A stretch of 64,000 nucleotides of DNA from Ecdyonurus torrentis. Lineage: Eukaryota; Arthropoda; Insecta; Ephemeroptera; Heptageniidae. A model generated the notes under the pieces. That model was not told the DNA's origin, searched no databases, and saw nothing but the letters and a program-made list of their open reading frames with translations. The number at the start of each line of letters is the position of its first letter. Within the stretch, counting starts at the first letter, position 1. Position numbers and translations under genes: made by a program. Location: positions 58,055,709 to 58,119,708 of the forward strand of contig OX439128.1 in assembly GCA_949318235.1 (NCBI GenBank). The letters run 5' to 3'. Shown here in pieces: positions 1-14,829 of this stretch.

Positions 1-842
1 TCATTTACTTGATTACATGAACTTTTGTTTACAGATTAAAAACTCGATTATTTCAAAAACTATAAGAGTTAATTTTTTTTAAGTAGCACCATTGGATTTG
101 GCGCATTTTTTCACATAAGAATCACTCCTCATTTACTTGATTACATGAACTTTTGTTTACAGAATAAAAACTCGATTATCTCAAAAACTATGAGTGTTAA
201 AATTTTTTAAGTAGCACCATTGAATTCTGCGCATTTTTTCACATAAGAATCACTCCTTATTTACTTGATTACATGAACTTTTGTTTACAGATTAAAAACT
301 CGATTATCTCAAAAACTATAAGAGTTAAATTTTTTTTAATTGCATCATTGGATTTGGCGCATTTTTTCACATAAGAATCACTCCTTATTTACTTGATTAC
401 ATGAACTTTTGTTTACAGTATAAAAACTCGATTATCTCAAAAACTATTAGAGTTAAAATTTTTTAAGTAGCACCATTGGATTCTGAGCATTTTTTCACAT
501 AAGAATCACTCCTCATTTACTTGATTACATGAACTTTTGTTTACAGAATAAAAACTCGATTATCTCAAAAACTATAAGTGTTAAAATTTTTTAAGTAGCA
601 CCATTGAATTCTGCGCATTTTTTCACATAAGAATCACTCCTTATTTACTTGATTACATGAACTTTTGTTTACAGTATAAAAACTCGATTATCTCAAAAAC
701 TATTAGAGTTAAAATTTTCTAATTAGCACCATTAGATTCGCCGCATTTTTTCACATAAGAATCACTCCTTATTTACTTGATTACATGAACTTTTGTTTAC
801 AGATTAAAAACTCGATTATTTCAAAAACTATAAGAGTTAAAT

Positions 843-2681
843 TTTTTTAAGTAGCACCATTGAATTCTGCGCATTTTTTCACATAAGAATCACTCCTTAT
901 TTACTTGATTACATGAACTTTTGTTTACAGATTAAAAACTCGATTATCTCAAAAACTATAAGAGTTAAATTTTTTTTAATTGCATCATTGGATTTGGCGC
1001 ATTTTTTCACATAAGAATCACTCCTTATTTACTTGATTACATGAACTTTTGTTTACAGTATAAAAACTCGATTATCTCAAAAACTATTAGAGTTAAAATT
1101 TTTTAAGTAGCACCATTGGATTCTGAGCATTTTTTCACATAAGAATCACTCCTCATTTACTTGATTACATGAACTTTTGTTTACAAAATAAAAACTCGAT
1201 TATCTCAAAAACTATAAGTGTTAAAATTTTTTAAGTAGCACCATTGAATTCTGCGCATTTTTTCACATAAGAATCACTCCTCATTTACTTGATTACATGA
1301 ACTTTTGTTTACAGTATAAAAACTCGATTATCTCAAAAACTATTAGAGTTAAATTTTTCTAATTAGCACCATTAGATTCGCCGCATTTTTTCACATAAGA
1401 ATCACTCCTTATTTACTTGATTACATGAACTTTTGTTTACAGATTAAAAACTCGATTATTTCAAAAACTATAAGAGTTAAATTTTTTTAAGTAGCACCAT
1501 TGGATTTGGCGCATTTTTTCACATAAGAATCAGTCTTCATTTACTTGATTACATGAACTTTTGTTTACAGATTAAAAACTCGATTATTTCAAAAACTATA
1601 AGAGTTAAATTTTTTTAAGTAGCACCATTGGATTTGGCGCATTTTTTCACATAAGAATCACTCCTTATTTACTTGATTACATGAACTTTTGTTTACAGTA
1701 TAAAAACTCGATTATCTCAAAAACTATAAGAGTTTAATTTTTCTAATTAGCACCATTAGATTCGCCGCGTTTTTTCACATAAGAATCACTCCTTATTTAC
1801 TTGATTACATGAACTTTTGTTTACAGATTAAAAACTCGATTATCTCAAAAACTATGAGTGTTAAAATTTTTTCAGTAGCACCATTGAATTCTGCGCATTT
1901 TTTCAAATAAGAATCACTCCTCATTTACTTGGTTACATGAACTTTTGTTTACAGATTAAAAACTCGATTATCTCAAAAACTATACAACTTAAAATTTTTT
2001 AAGTACCACCATTGGACTCGGCGCATTTTTTCACATAAGAATCACTTTTTATTTATTTGATTACATGAACTTTTGTTTACAGATTAAAAACTCGATTATC
2101 TCAAAAACTATAAGAGTTAAAATTTTTTAATTAGCACCATTAGATTCGCCGCATTTTTTCACATAAGAATCACTCCTTATTTACTTGATTACATGAACTT
2201 TTGTTTACAGATTAAAAACTCGATTATTTCAAAAACTATAAGAGTTAAATTTTTTTTAAGTAGCACCATTGGATTTGGCGCATTTTTTCACATAAGAATC
2301 AGTCTTCATTTACTTGATTACATGAACTTTTGTTTACAGATTAAAAACTCGATTATTTCAAAAACTATAAGAGCTAAATTTTTTTTAAGTAGCACCATTG
2401 GATTTGGCGCATTTTTTCACATAAGAATCAGTCTTCATTTACTTGATTACATGAACTTTTGTTTACAGATTAAAAACTCGATTATTTAAAAAACTATAAG
2501 AGTTAAATTTTTTTAAGTAGCACCATTGGATTTGGCGCATTTTTTCACATAAGAATCACTCCTCATTTACTTGATTACATGAACTTTTGTTTACAGAATA
2601 AAAACTCGATTATCTCAAAAACTATAAGTGTTAAAATTTTTTAAGTAGCACCATTGAATTCTGCGCATTTTTTCACATAAG
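843..2681. repeat. 1839-bp dispersed block, copy a
   Basis: This block matches 6351-8189 at an offset of 5508 bp (43 monomers). Two differences were noticed: ACAAAATA here against ACAGAATA there, and ATAAGTG against ATTAGTG near 8133. It contains the 98-residue open frame at 2193-2489, made by two 129-bp A monomers in a row. A further copy lies in the second 9480-bp unit. Confidence 0.8.
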
Positions 2682-5352
2682 AATCACTCCTCATTTACTT
2701 GATTACATGAACTTTTGTTTACAGTATAAAAACTCGATTATCTCAAAAACTATTAGAGTTAAATTTTTCTAATTAGCACCATTAGATTCGCCGCATTTTT
2801 TCACATAAGAATCACTCCTTATTTACTTGATTACATGAACTTTTGTTTACAGATTAAAAACTCGATTATTTCAAAAACTATAAGAGCTAAATTTTTTTTA
2901 AGTAGCACCATTGGATTTGGCGCATTTTTTCACATAAGAATCAGTCTTCATTTACTTGATTACATGAACTTTTGTTTACAGATTAAAAACTCGATTATTT
3001 CAAAAACTATAAGAGTTAATTTTTTTTAAGTAGCACCATTGGATTTGGCGCATTTTTTCACATAAGAATCACTCCTCATTTACTTGATTACATGAACTTT
3101 TGTTTACAGAATAAAAACTCGATTATCTCAAAAACTATGAGTGTTAAAATTTTTTAAGTAGCACCATTGAATTCTGCGCATTTTTTCACATAAGAATCAC
3201 TCCTTATTTACTTGATTACATGAACTTTTGTTTACAGATTAAAAACTCGATTATCTCAAAAACTATAAGAGTTAAATTTTTTTTAATTGCATCATTGGAT
3301 TTGGCGCATTTTTTCACATAAGAATCACTCCTTATTTACTTGATTACATGAACTTTTGTTTACAGTATAAAAACTCGATTATCTCAAAAACTATTAGAGT
3401 TAAAATTTTTTAAGTAGCACCATTGGATTCTGCGCATTTTTTCACATAAGAATCACTCCTCATTTACTTGATTACATGAACTTTTGTTTACAGAATAAAA
3501 ACTCGATTATCTCAAAAACTATAAGTGTTAAAATTTTTTAAGTAGCACCATTGAATTCTGCGCATTTTTTCACATAAGAATCACTCCTCATTTACTTGAT
3601 TACATGAACTTTTGTTTACAGTATAAAAACTCGATTATCTCAAAAACTATTAGAGTTAAATTTTTCTAATTAGCACCATTAGATTCGCCGCATTTTTTCA
3701 CATAAGAATCACTCCTTATTTACTTGATTACATGAACTTTTGTTTACAGATTAAAAACTCGATTATTTCAAAAACTATAAGAGTTAAATTTTTTTAAGTA
3801 GCACCATTGGATTTGGCGCATTTTTTCACATAAGAATCAGTCTTTATTTACTTGATTACATGAACTTTTGTTTACAGATTAAAAACTCGATTATTTCAAA
3901 AACTATAAGAGTTAAATTTTTTTAAGTAGCACCATTGGATTTGGCGCATTTTTTCACATAAGAATCACTCCTTATTTACTTGATTACATGAACTTTTGTT
4001 TACAGTATAAAAACTCGATTATCTCAAAAACTATAAGAGTTTAATTTTTCTAATTAGCACCATTAGATTCGCCGCGTTTTTTCACATAAGAATCACTCCT
4101 TATTTACTTGATTACATGAACTTTTGTTTACAGATTAAAAACTCGATTATCTCAAAAACTATGAGTGTTAAAATTTTTTCAGTAGCACCATTGAATTCTG
4201 CGCATTTTTTCAAATAAGAATCACTCCTCATTTACTTGGTTACATGAACTTTTGTTTACAGATTAAAAACTCGATTATCTCAAAAACTATACAACTTAAA
4301 ATTTTTTAAGTACCACCATTGGACTCGGCGCATTTTTTCACATAAGAATCACTTTTTATTTATTTGATTACATGAACTTTTGTTTACAGATTAAAAACTT
4401 GATTATCTCAAAAACTATAAGAGTTAAAATTTTTTAATTAGCACCATTAGATTCGCCGCATTTTTTCACATAAGAATCACTCCTTATTTACTTGATTACA
4501 TGAACTTTTGTTTACAGATTAAAAACTCGATTATTTCAAAAACTATAAGAGTTAAATTTTTTTTAAGTAGCACCATTGGATTTGGCGCATTTTTTCACAT
4601 AAGAATCAGTCTTCATTTACTTGATTACATGAACTTTTGTTTACAGATTAAAAACTCGATTATTTCAAAAACTATAAGAGTTAAATTTTTTTAAGTAGCA
4701 CCATTGGATTTGGCGCATTTTTTCACATAAGAATCACTCCTCATTTACTTGATTACATGAACTTTTGTTTACAGAATAAAAACTCGATTATCTCAAAAAC
4801 TATGAGTGTTAAAATTTTTTATGTAGCACCATTGAATTCTGCGCATTTTTTCACATAAGAATCACTCCTTATTTACTTGATTACATGAACTTTTGTTTAC
4901 AGATTAAAAACTCGATTATCTCAAAAACTATAAGAGATAAATTTTTTTAATTGCACCATTGGATTTGGCGCATTTTTTCACATAAGAATCACTCCTTATT
5001 TACTTGATTACATGAACTTTTGTTTACAGTATAAAAACTCGATTATCTCAAAAACTATTAGAGTTAAAATTTTTTAAGTAGCACCATTGGATTCTGCGCA
5101 TTTTTTCACATAAGAATCACTCCTCATTTACTAGATTACATGAACTTTTGTTTACAGAATAAAAACTCGATTATCTCAAAAACTATAAGTGTTAAAATTT
5201 TTTAAGTAGCACCATTGAATTCTTCGCATTTTTTCACATAAGAATCACTCCTCATTTACTTGATTACATGAACTTTTGTTTACAGTATAAAAACTCGATT
5301 ATCTCAAAAACTATTAGAGTTAAATTTTTTTAAGTAGCACCATTAGATTCTT

Positions 5353-6788
5353 CGCATTTTTTCACATAAGAATCACTCCTCATTTACTTGATTACATGAA
5401 CTTTTGTTTACAGAATAAAAACTCGATTATCTCAAAAACTATGAGTGTTAAAATTTTTTAGGTAGCACCATTGAATTCTGCGCATTTTTTCACATAAGAA
5501 TCACTCCTTATTTACTTGATTACATGAACTTTTGTTTACAGATTAAAAACTCGATTATCTCAAAAACTATAAGAGTTAAATTTTTTTTAATTGCACCATT
5601 GGATTTGGCGCATTTTTTCACATAAGAATCACTCCTTATTTACTTGATTACATGAACTTTTGTTTACAGTATAAAAACTCGATTATCTCAAAAACTATTA
5701 GAGTTAAAATTTTTTAAGTAGCACCATTGGATTCTGCGCATTTTTTCACATAAGAATCACTCCTCATTTACTTGATTACATGAACTTTTGTTTACAGAAT
5801 AAAAACTCGATTATCTCAAAAACTATAAGTGTTAAAATTTTTTAAGTAGCACCATTGAATTCTGCGCATTTTTTCACATAAGAATCACTCCTCATTTACT
5901 TGATTACATGAACTTTTGTTTACAGTATAAAAACTCGATTATCTCAAAAACTATTAGAGTTAAATTTTTCTAATTAGCACCATTAGATTCGCCGCATTTT
6001 TTCACATAAGAATCACTCCTTATTTACTTGATTACATGAACTTTTGTTTACAGATTAAAAACTCGATTAATTCAAAAACTATAAGAGCTAAATTTTTTTT
6101 AAGTAGCACCATTGGATTTGGCGCATTTTTTCACATAAGAATCAGTCTTCATTTACTTGATTACATGAACTTTTGTTTACAGATTAAAAACTCGATTATT
6201 TCAAAAACTATAAGAGTTAATTTTTTTTAAGTAGCACCATTGGATTTGGCGCATTTTTTCACATAAGAATCACTCCTCATTTACTTGATTACATGAACTT
6301 TTGTTTACAGAATAAAAACTCGATTATCTCAAAAACTATGAGTGTTAAAATTTTTTAAGTAGCACCATTGAATTCTGCGCATTTTTTCACATAAGAATCA
6401 CTCCTTATTTACTTGATTACATGAACTTTTGTTTACAGATTAAAAACTCGATTATCTCAAAAACTATAAGAGTTAAATTTTTTTTAATTGCATCATTGGA
6501 TTTGGCGCATTTTTTCACATAAGAATCACTCCTTATTTACTTGATTACATGAACTTTTGTTTACAGTATAAAAACTCGATTATCTCAAAAACTATTAGAG
6601 TTAAAATTTTTTAAGTAGCACCATTGGATTCTGAGCATTTTTTCACATAAGAATCACTCCTCATTTACTTGATTACATGAACTTTTGTTTACAGAATAAA
6701 AACTCGATTATCTCAAAAACTATAAGTGTTAAAATTTTTTAAGTAGCACCATTGAATTCTGCGCATTTTTTCACATAAGAATCACTCC
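5353..6788. repeat. 1436-bp dispersed block, copy a
   Basis: This matches 8685-10120 at an offset of 3332 bp (26 monomers). Shared private variants include TTTTTTAGGTAGC (near 5460 and 8790) and ACTCGATTAATTC (near 6067 and 9399). Differences noted in the other copy are TGATTTCATG (near 8724), TGCAACATT (near 8929) and AGTGGCACC (near 9050). Confidence 0.78.
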
Positions 6789-8189
6789 TCATTTACTTGA
6801 TTACATGAACTTTTGTTTACAGTATAAAAACTCGATTATCTCAAAAACTATTAGAGTTAAATTTTTCTAATTAGCACCATTAGATTCGCCGCATTTTTTC
6901 ACATAAGAATCACTCCTTATTTACTTGATTACATGAACTTTTGTTTACAGATTAAAAACTCGATTATTTCAAAAACTATAAGAGTTAAATTTTTTTAAGT
7001 AGCACCATTGGATTTGGCGCATTTTTTCACATAAGAATCAGTCTTCATTTACTTGATTACATGAACTTTTGTTTACAGATTAAAAACTCGATTATTTCAA
7101 AAACTATAAGAGTTAAATTTTTTTAAGTAGCACCATTGGATTTGGCGCATTTTTTCACATAAGAATCACTCCTTATTTACTTGATTACATGAACTTTTGT
7201 TTACAGTATAAAAACTCGATTATCTCAAAAACTATAAGAGTTTAATTTTTCTAATTAGCACCATTAGATTCGCCGCGTTTTTTCACATAAGAATCACTCC
7301 TTATTTACTTGATTACATGAACTTTTGTTTACAGATTAAAAACTCGATTATCTCAAAAACTATGAGTGTTAAAATTTTTTCAGTAGCACCATTGAATTCT
7401 GCGCATTTTTTCAAATAAGAATCACTCCTCATTTACTTGGTTACATGAACTTTTGTTTACAGATTAAAAACTCGATTATCTCAAAAACTATACAACTTAA
7501 AATTTTTTAAGTACCACCATTGGACTCGGCGCATTTTTTCACATAAGAATCACTTTTTATTTATTTGATTACATGAACTTTTGTTTACAGATTAAAAACT
7601 CGATTATCTCAAAAACTATAAGAGTTAAAATTTTTTAATTAGCACCATTAGATTCGCCGCATTTTTTCACATAAGAATCACTCCTTATTTACTTGATTAC
7701 ATGAACTTTTGTTTACAGATTAAAAACTCGATTATTTCAAAAACTATAAGAGTTAAATTTTTTTTAAGTAGCACCATTGGATTTGGCGCATTTTTTCACA
7801 TAAGAATCAGTCTTCATTTACTTGATTACATGAACTTTTGTTTACAGATTAAAAACTCGATTATTTCAAAAACTATAAGAGCTAAATTTTTTTTAAGTAG
7901 CACCATTGGATTTGGCGCATTTTTTCACATAAGAATCAGTCTTCATTTACTTGATTACATGAACTTTTGTTTACAGATTAAAAACTCGATTATTTAAAAA
8001 ACTATAAGAGTTAAATTTTTTTAAGTAGCACCATTGGATTTGGCGCATTTTTTCACATAAGAATCACTCCTCATTTACTTGATTACATGAACTTTTGTTT
8101 ACAGAATAAAAACTCGATTATCTCAAAAACTATTAGTGTTAAAATTTTTTAAGTAGCACCATTGAATTCTGCGCATTTTTTCACATAAG
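6351..8189. repeat. 1839-bp dispersed block, copy b
   Basis: This is the partner of 843-2681. The order is C-D-E-F-A-A2-G-H-I-J-A1-A1-A2 and part of the next monomer. The match ends where the CACTCC motif is followed by T here and by C in copy a. Confidence 0.8.
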
Positions 8190-8684
8190 AATCACTCCTT
8201 ATTTACTTGATTACATGAACTTTTGTTTACAGATTAAAAACTCGATTATCTCAAAAACTATAAGAGTTAAATTTTTTTTAATTGCACCATTGGATTTGGC
8301 GCATTTTTTCACATAAGAATCACTCCTTATTTACTTGATTACATGAACTTTTGTTTACAGTATAAAAACTCGATTATCTCAAAAACTATTAGAGTTAAAA
8401 TTTTTTAAGTAGCACCATTGGATTCTGCGCATTTTTTCACATAAGAATCACTCCTCATTTACTTGATTACATGAACTTTTGTTTACAGAATAAAAACTCG
8501 ATTATCTCAAAAACTATAAGAGCTAAATTTTTTTTAAGTAGCACCATTGGATTTGGCGCATTTTTTCACATAAGAATCAGTCTTCATTTACTTGATTACA
8601 TGAACTTTTGTTTACAGATTAAAAACTCGATTATTTCAAAAACTATAAGAGTTAAATTTTTTTAAGTAGCACCATTGGATTTGG

Positions 8685-10120
8685 CGCATTTTTTCACATA
8701 AGAATCACTCCTCATTTACTTGATTTCATGAACTTTTGTTTACAGAATAAAAACTCGATTATCTCAAAAACTATGAGTGTTAAAATTTTTTAGGTAGCAC
8801 CATTGAATTCTGCGCATTTTTTCACATAAGAATCACTCCTTATTTACTTGATTACATGAACTTTTGTTTACAGATTAAAAACTCGATTATCTCAAAAACT
8901 ATAAGAGTTAAATTTTTTTTAATTGCAACATTGGATTTGGCGCATTTTTTCACATAAGAATCACTCCTTATTTACTTGATTACATGAACTTTTGTTTACA
9001 GTATAAAAACTCGATTATCTCAAAAACTATTAGAGTTAAAATTTTTTAAGTGGCACCATTGGATTCTGCGCATTTTTTCACATAAGAATCACTCCTCATT
9101 TACTTGATTACATGAACTTTTGTTTACAGAATAAAAACTCGATTATCTCAAAAACTATAAGTGTTAAAATTTTTTAAGTAGCACCATTGAATTCTGCGCA
9201 TTTTTTCACATAAGAATCACTCCTCATTTACTTGATTACATGAACTTTTGTTTACAGTATAAAAACTCGATTATCTCAAAAACTATTAGAGTTAAATTTT
9301 TCTAATTAGCACCATTAGATTCGCCGCATTTTTTCACATAAGAATCACTCCTTATTTACTTGATTACATGAACTTTTGTTTACAGATTAAAAACTCGATT
9401 AATTCAAAAACTATAAGAGCTAAATTTTTTTTAAGTAGCACCATTGGATTTGGCGCATTTTTTCACATAAGAATCAGTCTTCATTTACTTGATTACATGA
9501 ACTTTTGTTTACAGATTAAAAACTCGATTATTTCAAAAACTATAAGAGTTAATTTTTTTTAAGTAGCACCATTGGATTTGGCGCATTTTTTCACATAAGA
9601 ATCACTCCTCATTTACTTGATTACATGAACTTTTGTTTACAGAATAAAAACTCGATTATCTCAAAAACTATGAGTGTTAAAATTTTTTAAGTAGCACCAT
9701 TGAATTCTGCGCATTTTTTCACATAAGAATCACTCCTTATTTACTTGATTACATGAACTTTTGTTTACAGATTAAAAACTCGATTATCTCAAAAACTATA
9801 AGAGTTAAATTTTTTTTAATTGCATCATTGGATTTGGCGCATTTTTTCACATAAGAATCACTCCTTATTTACTTGATTACATGAACTTTTGTTTACAGTA
9901 TAAAAACTCGATTATCTCAAAAACTATTAGAGTTAAAATTTTTTAAGTAGCACCATTGGATTCTGAGCATTTTTTCACATAAGAATCACTCCTCATTTAC
10001 TTGATTACATGAACTTTTGTTTACAGAATAAAAACTCGATTATCTCAAAAACTATAAGTGTTAAAATTTTTTAAGTAGCACCATTGAATTCTGCGCATTT
10101 TTTCACATAAGAATCACTCC
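8685..10120. repeat. 1436-bp dispersed block, copy b
   Basis: This is the partner of 5353-6788, with at least three single-base differences. It spans the junction at 9480/9481 between the two super-repeat copies, so it records an exchange older than the 9480-bp duplication or one at its edge. Confidence 0.76.
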
Positions 10121-13100
10121 TTATTTACTTGATTACATGAACTTTTGTTTACAGTATAAAAACTCGATTATCTCAAAAACTATTAGAGTTAAAATTTTCT
10201 AATTAGCACCATTAGATTCGCCGCATTTTTTCACATAAGAATCACTCCTTATTTACTTGATTACATGAACTTTTGTTTACAGATTAAAAACTCGATTATT
10301 TCAAAAACTATAAGAGTTAAATTTTTTTAAGTAGCACCATTGAATTCTGCGCATTTTTTCACATAAGAATCACTCCTTATTTACTTGATTACATGAACTT
10401 TTGTTTACAGATTAAAAACTCGATTATCTCAAAAACTATAAGAGTTAAATTTTTTTTAATTGCATCATTGGATTTGGCGCATTTTTTCACATAAGAATCA
10501 CTCCTTATTTACTTGATTACATGAACTTTTGTTTACAGTATAAAAACTCGATTATCTCAAAAACTATTAGAGTTAAAATTTTTTAAGTAGCACCATTGGA
10601 TTCTGAGCATTTTTTCACATAAGAATCACTCCTCATTTACTTGATTACATGAACTTTTGTTTACAAAATAAAAACTCGATTATCTCAAAAACTATAAGTG
10701 TTAAAATTTTTTAAGTAGCACCATTGAATTCTGCGCATTTTTTCACATAAGAATCACTCCTCATTTACTTGATTACATGAACTTTTGTTTACAGTATAAA
10801 AACTCGATTATCTCAAAAACTATTAGAGTTAAATTTTTCTAATTAGCACCATTAGATTCGCCGCATTTTTTCACATAAGAATCACTCCTTATTTACTTGA
10901 TTACATGAACTTTTGTTTACAGATTAAAAACTCGATTATTTCAAAAACTATAAGAGTTAAATTTTTTTAAGTAGCACCATTGGATTTGGCGCATTTTTTC
11001 ACATAAGAATCAGTCTTCATTTACTTGATTACATGAACTTTTGTTTACAGATTAAAAACTCGATTATTTCAAAAACTATAAGAGTTAAATTTTTTTAAGT
11101 AGCACCATTGGATTTGGCGCATTTTTTCACATAAGAATCACTCCTTATTTACTTGATTACATGAACTTTTGTTTACAGTATAAAAACTCGATTATCTCAA
11201 AAACTATAAGAGTTTAATTTTTCTAATTAGCACCATTAGATTCGCCGCGTTTTTTCACATAAGAATCACTCCTTATTTACTTGATTACATGAACTTTTGT
11301 TTACAGATTAAAAACTCGATTATCTCAAAAACTATGAGTGTTAAAATTTTTTCAGTAGCACCATTGAATTCTGCGCATTTTTTCAAATAAGAATCACTCC
11401 TCATTTACTTGGTTACATGAACTTTTGTTTACAGATTAAAAACTCGATTATCTCAAAAACTATACAACTTAAAATTTTTTAAGTACCACCATTGGACTCG
11501 GCGCATTTTTTCACATAAGAATCACTTTTTATTTATTTGATTACATGAACTTTTGTTTACAGATTAAAAACTCGATTATCTCAAAAACTATAAGAGTTAA
11601 AATTTTTTAATTAGCACCATTAGATTCGCCGCATTTTTTCACATAAGAATCACTCCTTATTTACTTGATTACATGAACTTTTGTTTACAGATTAAAAACT
11701 CGATTATTTCAAAAACTATAAGAGTTAAATTTTTTTTAAGTAGCACCATTGGATTTGGCGCATTTTTTCACATAAGAATCAGTCTTCATTTACTTGATTA
11801 CATGAACTTTTGTTTACAGATTAAAAACTCGATTATTTCAAAAACTATAAGAGCTAAATTTTTTTTAAGTAGCACCATTGGATTTGGCGCATTTTTTCAC
11901 ATAAGAATCAGTCTTCATTTACTTGATTACATGAACTTTTGTTTACAGATTAAAAACTCGATTATTTAAAAAACTATAAGAGTTAAATTTTTTTAAGTAG
12001 CACCATTGGATTTGGCGCATTTTTTCACATAAGAATCACTCCTCATTTACTTGATTACATGAACTTTTGTTTACAGAATAAAAACTCGATTATCTCAAAA
12101 ACTATAAGTGTTAAAATTTTTTAAGTAGCACCATTGAATTCTGCGCATTTTTTCACATAAGAATCACTCCTCATTTACTTGATTACATGAACTTTTGTTT
12201 ACAGTATAAAAACTCGATTATCTCAAAAACTATTAGAGTTAAATTTTTCTAATTAGCACCATTAGATTCGCCGCATTTTTTCACATAAGAATCACTCCTT
12301 ATTTACTTGATTACATGAACTTTTGTTTACAGATTAAAAACTCGATTATTTCAAAAACTATAAGAGCTAAATTTTTTTTAAGTAGCACCATTGGATTTGG
12401 CGCATTTTTTCACATAAGAATCAGTCTTCATTTACTTGATTACATGAACTTTTGTTTACAGATTAAAAACTCGATTATTTCAAAAACTATAAGAGTTAAT
12501 TTTTTTTAAGTAGCACCATTGGATTTGGCGCATTTTTTCACATAAGAATCACTCCTCATTTACTTGATTACATGAACTTTTGTTTACAGAATAAAAACTC
12601 GATTATCTCAAAAACTATGAGTGTTAAAATTTTTTAAGTAGCACCATTGAATTCTGCGCATTTTTTCACATAAGAATCACTCCTTATTTACTTGATTACA
12701 TGAACTTTTGTTTACAGATTAAAAACTCGATTATCTCAAAAACTATAAGAGTTAAATTTTTTTTAATTGCATCATTGGATTTGGCGCATTTTTTCACATA
12801 AGAATCACTCCTTATTTACTTGATTACATGAACTTTTGTTTACAGTATAAAAACTCGATTATCTCAAAAACTATTAGAGTTAAAATTTTTTAAGTAGCAC
12901 CATTGGATTCTGCGCATTTTTTCACATAAGAATCACTCCTCATTTACTTGATTACATGAACTTTTGTTTACAGAATAAAAACTCGATTATCTCAAAAACT
13001 ATAAGTGTTAAAATTTTTTAAGTAGCACCATTGAATTCTGCGCATTTTTTCACATAAGAATCACTCCTCATTTACTTGATTACATGAACTTTTGTTTACA

Positions 13101-14829
13101 GTATAAAAACTCGATTATCTCAAAAACTATTAGAGTTAAATTTTTCTAATTAGCACCATTAGATTCGCCGCATTTTTTCACATAAGAATCACTCCTTATT
13201 TACTTGATTACATGAACTTTTGTTTACAGATTAAAAACTCGATTATTTCAAAAACTATAAGAGTTAAATTTTTTTAAGTAGCACCATTGGATTTGGCGCA
13301 TTTTTTCACATAAGAATCAGTCTTTATTTACTTGATTACATGAACTTTTGTTTACAGATTAAAAACTCGATTATTTCAAAAACTATAAGAGTTAAATTTT
13401 TTTAAGTAGCACCATTGGATTTGGCGCATTTTTTCACATAAGAATCACTCCTTATTTACTTGATTACATGAACTTTTGTTTACAGTATAAAAACTCGATT
13501 ATCTCAAAAACTATAAGAGTTTAATTTTTCTAATTAGCACCATTAGATTCGCCGCGTTTTTTCACATAAGAATCACTCCTTATTTACTTGATTACATGAA
13601 CTTTTGTTTACAGATTAAAAACTCGATTATCTCAAAAACTATGAGTGTTAAAATTTTTTCAGTAGCACCATTGAATTCTGCGCATTTTTTCAAATAAGAA
13701 TCACTCCTCATTTACTTGGTTACATGAACTTTTGTTTACAGATTAAAAACTCGATTATCTCAAAAACTATACAACTTAAAATTTTTTAAGTACCACCATT
13801 GGACTCGGCGCATTTTTTCACATAAGAATCACTTTTTATTTATTTGATTACATGAACTTTTGTTTACAGATTAAAAACTTGATTATCTCAAAAACTATAA
13901 GAGTTAAAATTTTTTAATTAGCACCATTAGATTCGCCGCATTTTTTCACATAAGAATCACTCCTTATTTACTTGATTACATGAACTTTTGTTTACAGATT
14001 AAAAACTCGATTATTTCAAAAACTATAAGAGTTAAATTTTTTTTAAGTAGCACCATTGGATTTGGCGCATTTTTTCACATAAGAATCAGTCTTCATTTAC
14101 TTGATTACATGAACTTTTGTTTACAGATTAAAAACTCGATTATTTCAAAAACTATAAGAGTTAAATTTTTTTAAGTAGCACCATTGGATTTGGCGCATTT
14201 TTTCACATAAGAATCACTCCTCATTTACTTGATTACATGAACTTTTGTTTACAGAATAAAAACTCGATTATCTCAAAAACTATGAGTGTTAAAATTTTTT
14301 ATGTAGCACCATTGAATTCTGCGCATTTTTTCACATAAGAATCACTCCTTATTTACTTGATTACATGAACTTTTGTTTACAGATTAAAAACTCGATTATC
14401 TCAAAAACTATAAGAGATAAATTTTTTTAATTGCACCATTGGATTTGGCGCATTTTTTCACATAAGAATCACTCCTTATTTACTTGATTACATGAACTTT
14501 TGTTTACAGTATAAAAACTCGATTATCTCAAAAACTATTAGAGTTAAAATTTTTTAAGTAGCACCATTGGATTCTGCGCATTTTTTCACATAAGAATCAC
14601 TCCTCATTTACTAGATTACATGAACTTTTGTTTACAGAATAAAAACTCGATTATCTCAAAAACTATAAGTGTTAAAATTTTTTAAGTAGCACCATTGAAT
14701 TCTTCGCATTTTTTCACATAAGAATCACTCCTCATTTACTTGATTACATGAACTTTTGTTTACAGTATAAAAACTCGATTATCTCAAAAACTATTAGAGT
14801 TAAATTTTTTTAAGTAGCACCATTAGATT
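9481..14829. repeat. 9480-bp super-repeat, partial copy 2
   Basis: This repeats 1-5349 with no difference seen by eye. After 14829 the sequence switches to other HOR variants: ATTAGATTTGGCGC here, against ATTAGATTCTTCGC at 5341. The copy covers about 56% of the 9480-bp unit. Confidence 0.9.

Larger units (their letters stand above)
1..9480. repeat. 9480-bp super-repeat, copy 1 (74 monomers)
   Basis: Bases 1-5349 recur at 9481-14829, so the repeat period is 9480 bp. Private variants recur at exactly this offset: TTACAAAATA (1181 and 10661), AAAACTTGATTA (near 4396 and 13876), TTTACTAGATT (near 5128 and 14608) and TTTTTTATGTAGC (near 4816 and 14296). I found no mismatch in the lines compared. 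The first mismatch is at 5350/14830. The true left edge lies outside the window, so the unit may start earlier. Confidence 0.9.

Noticed and set aside
2290..2310. Initiator-like TCAGTC in the CAGTCTTC ending of A monomers as a transcription start
   Set aside because: It matches the fly initiator TCAKTY, but no TATA-like sequence lies about 30 bases upstream in these monomers. A six-base match alone is weak.
2193..2489. 98-residue open reading frame, and some 35 similar frames of 64-107 residues, as genes
   Set aside because: They are read-through of two or three satellite monomers whose length happens to be 129 bp. The same sequence is broken in 128-bp copies. Start codons are lost in some copies without consequence, and no promoter or homology is recognisable.
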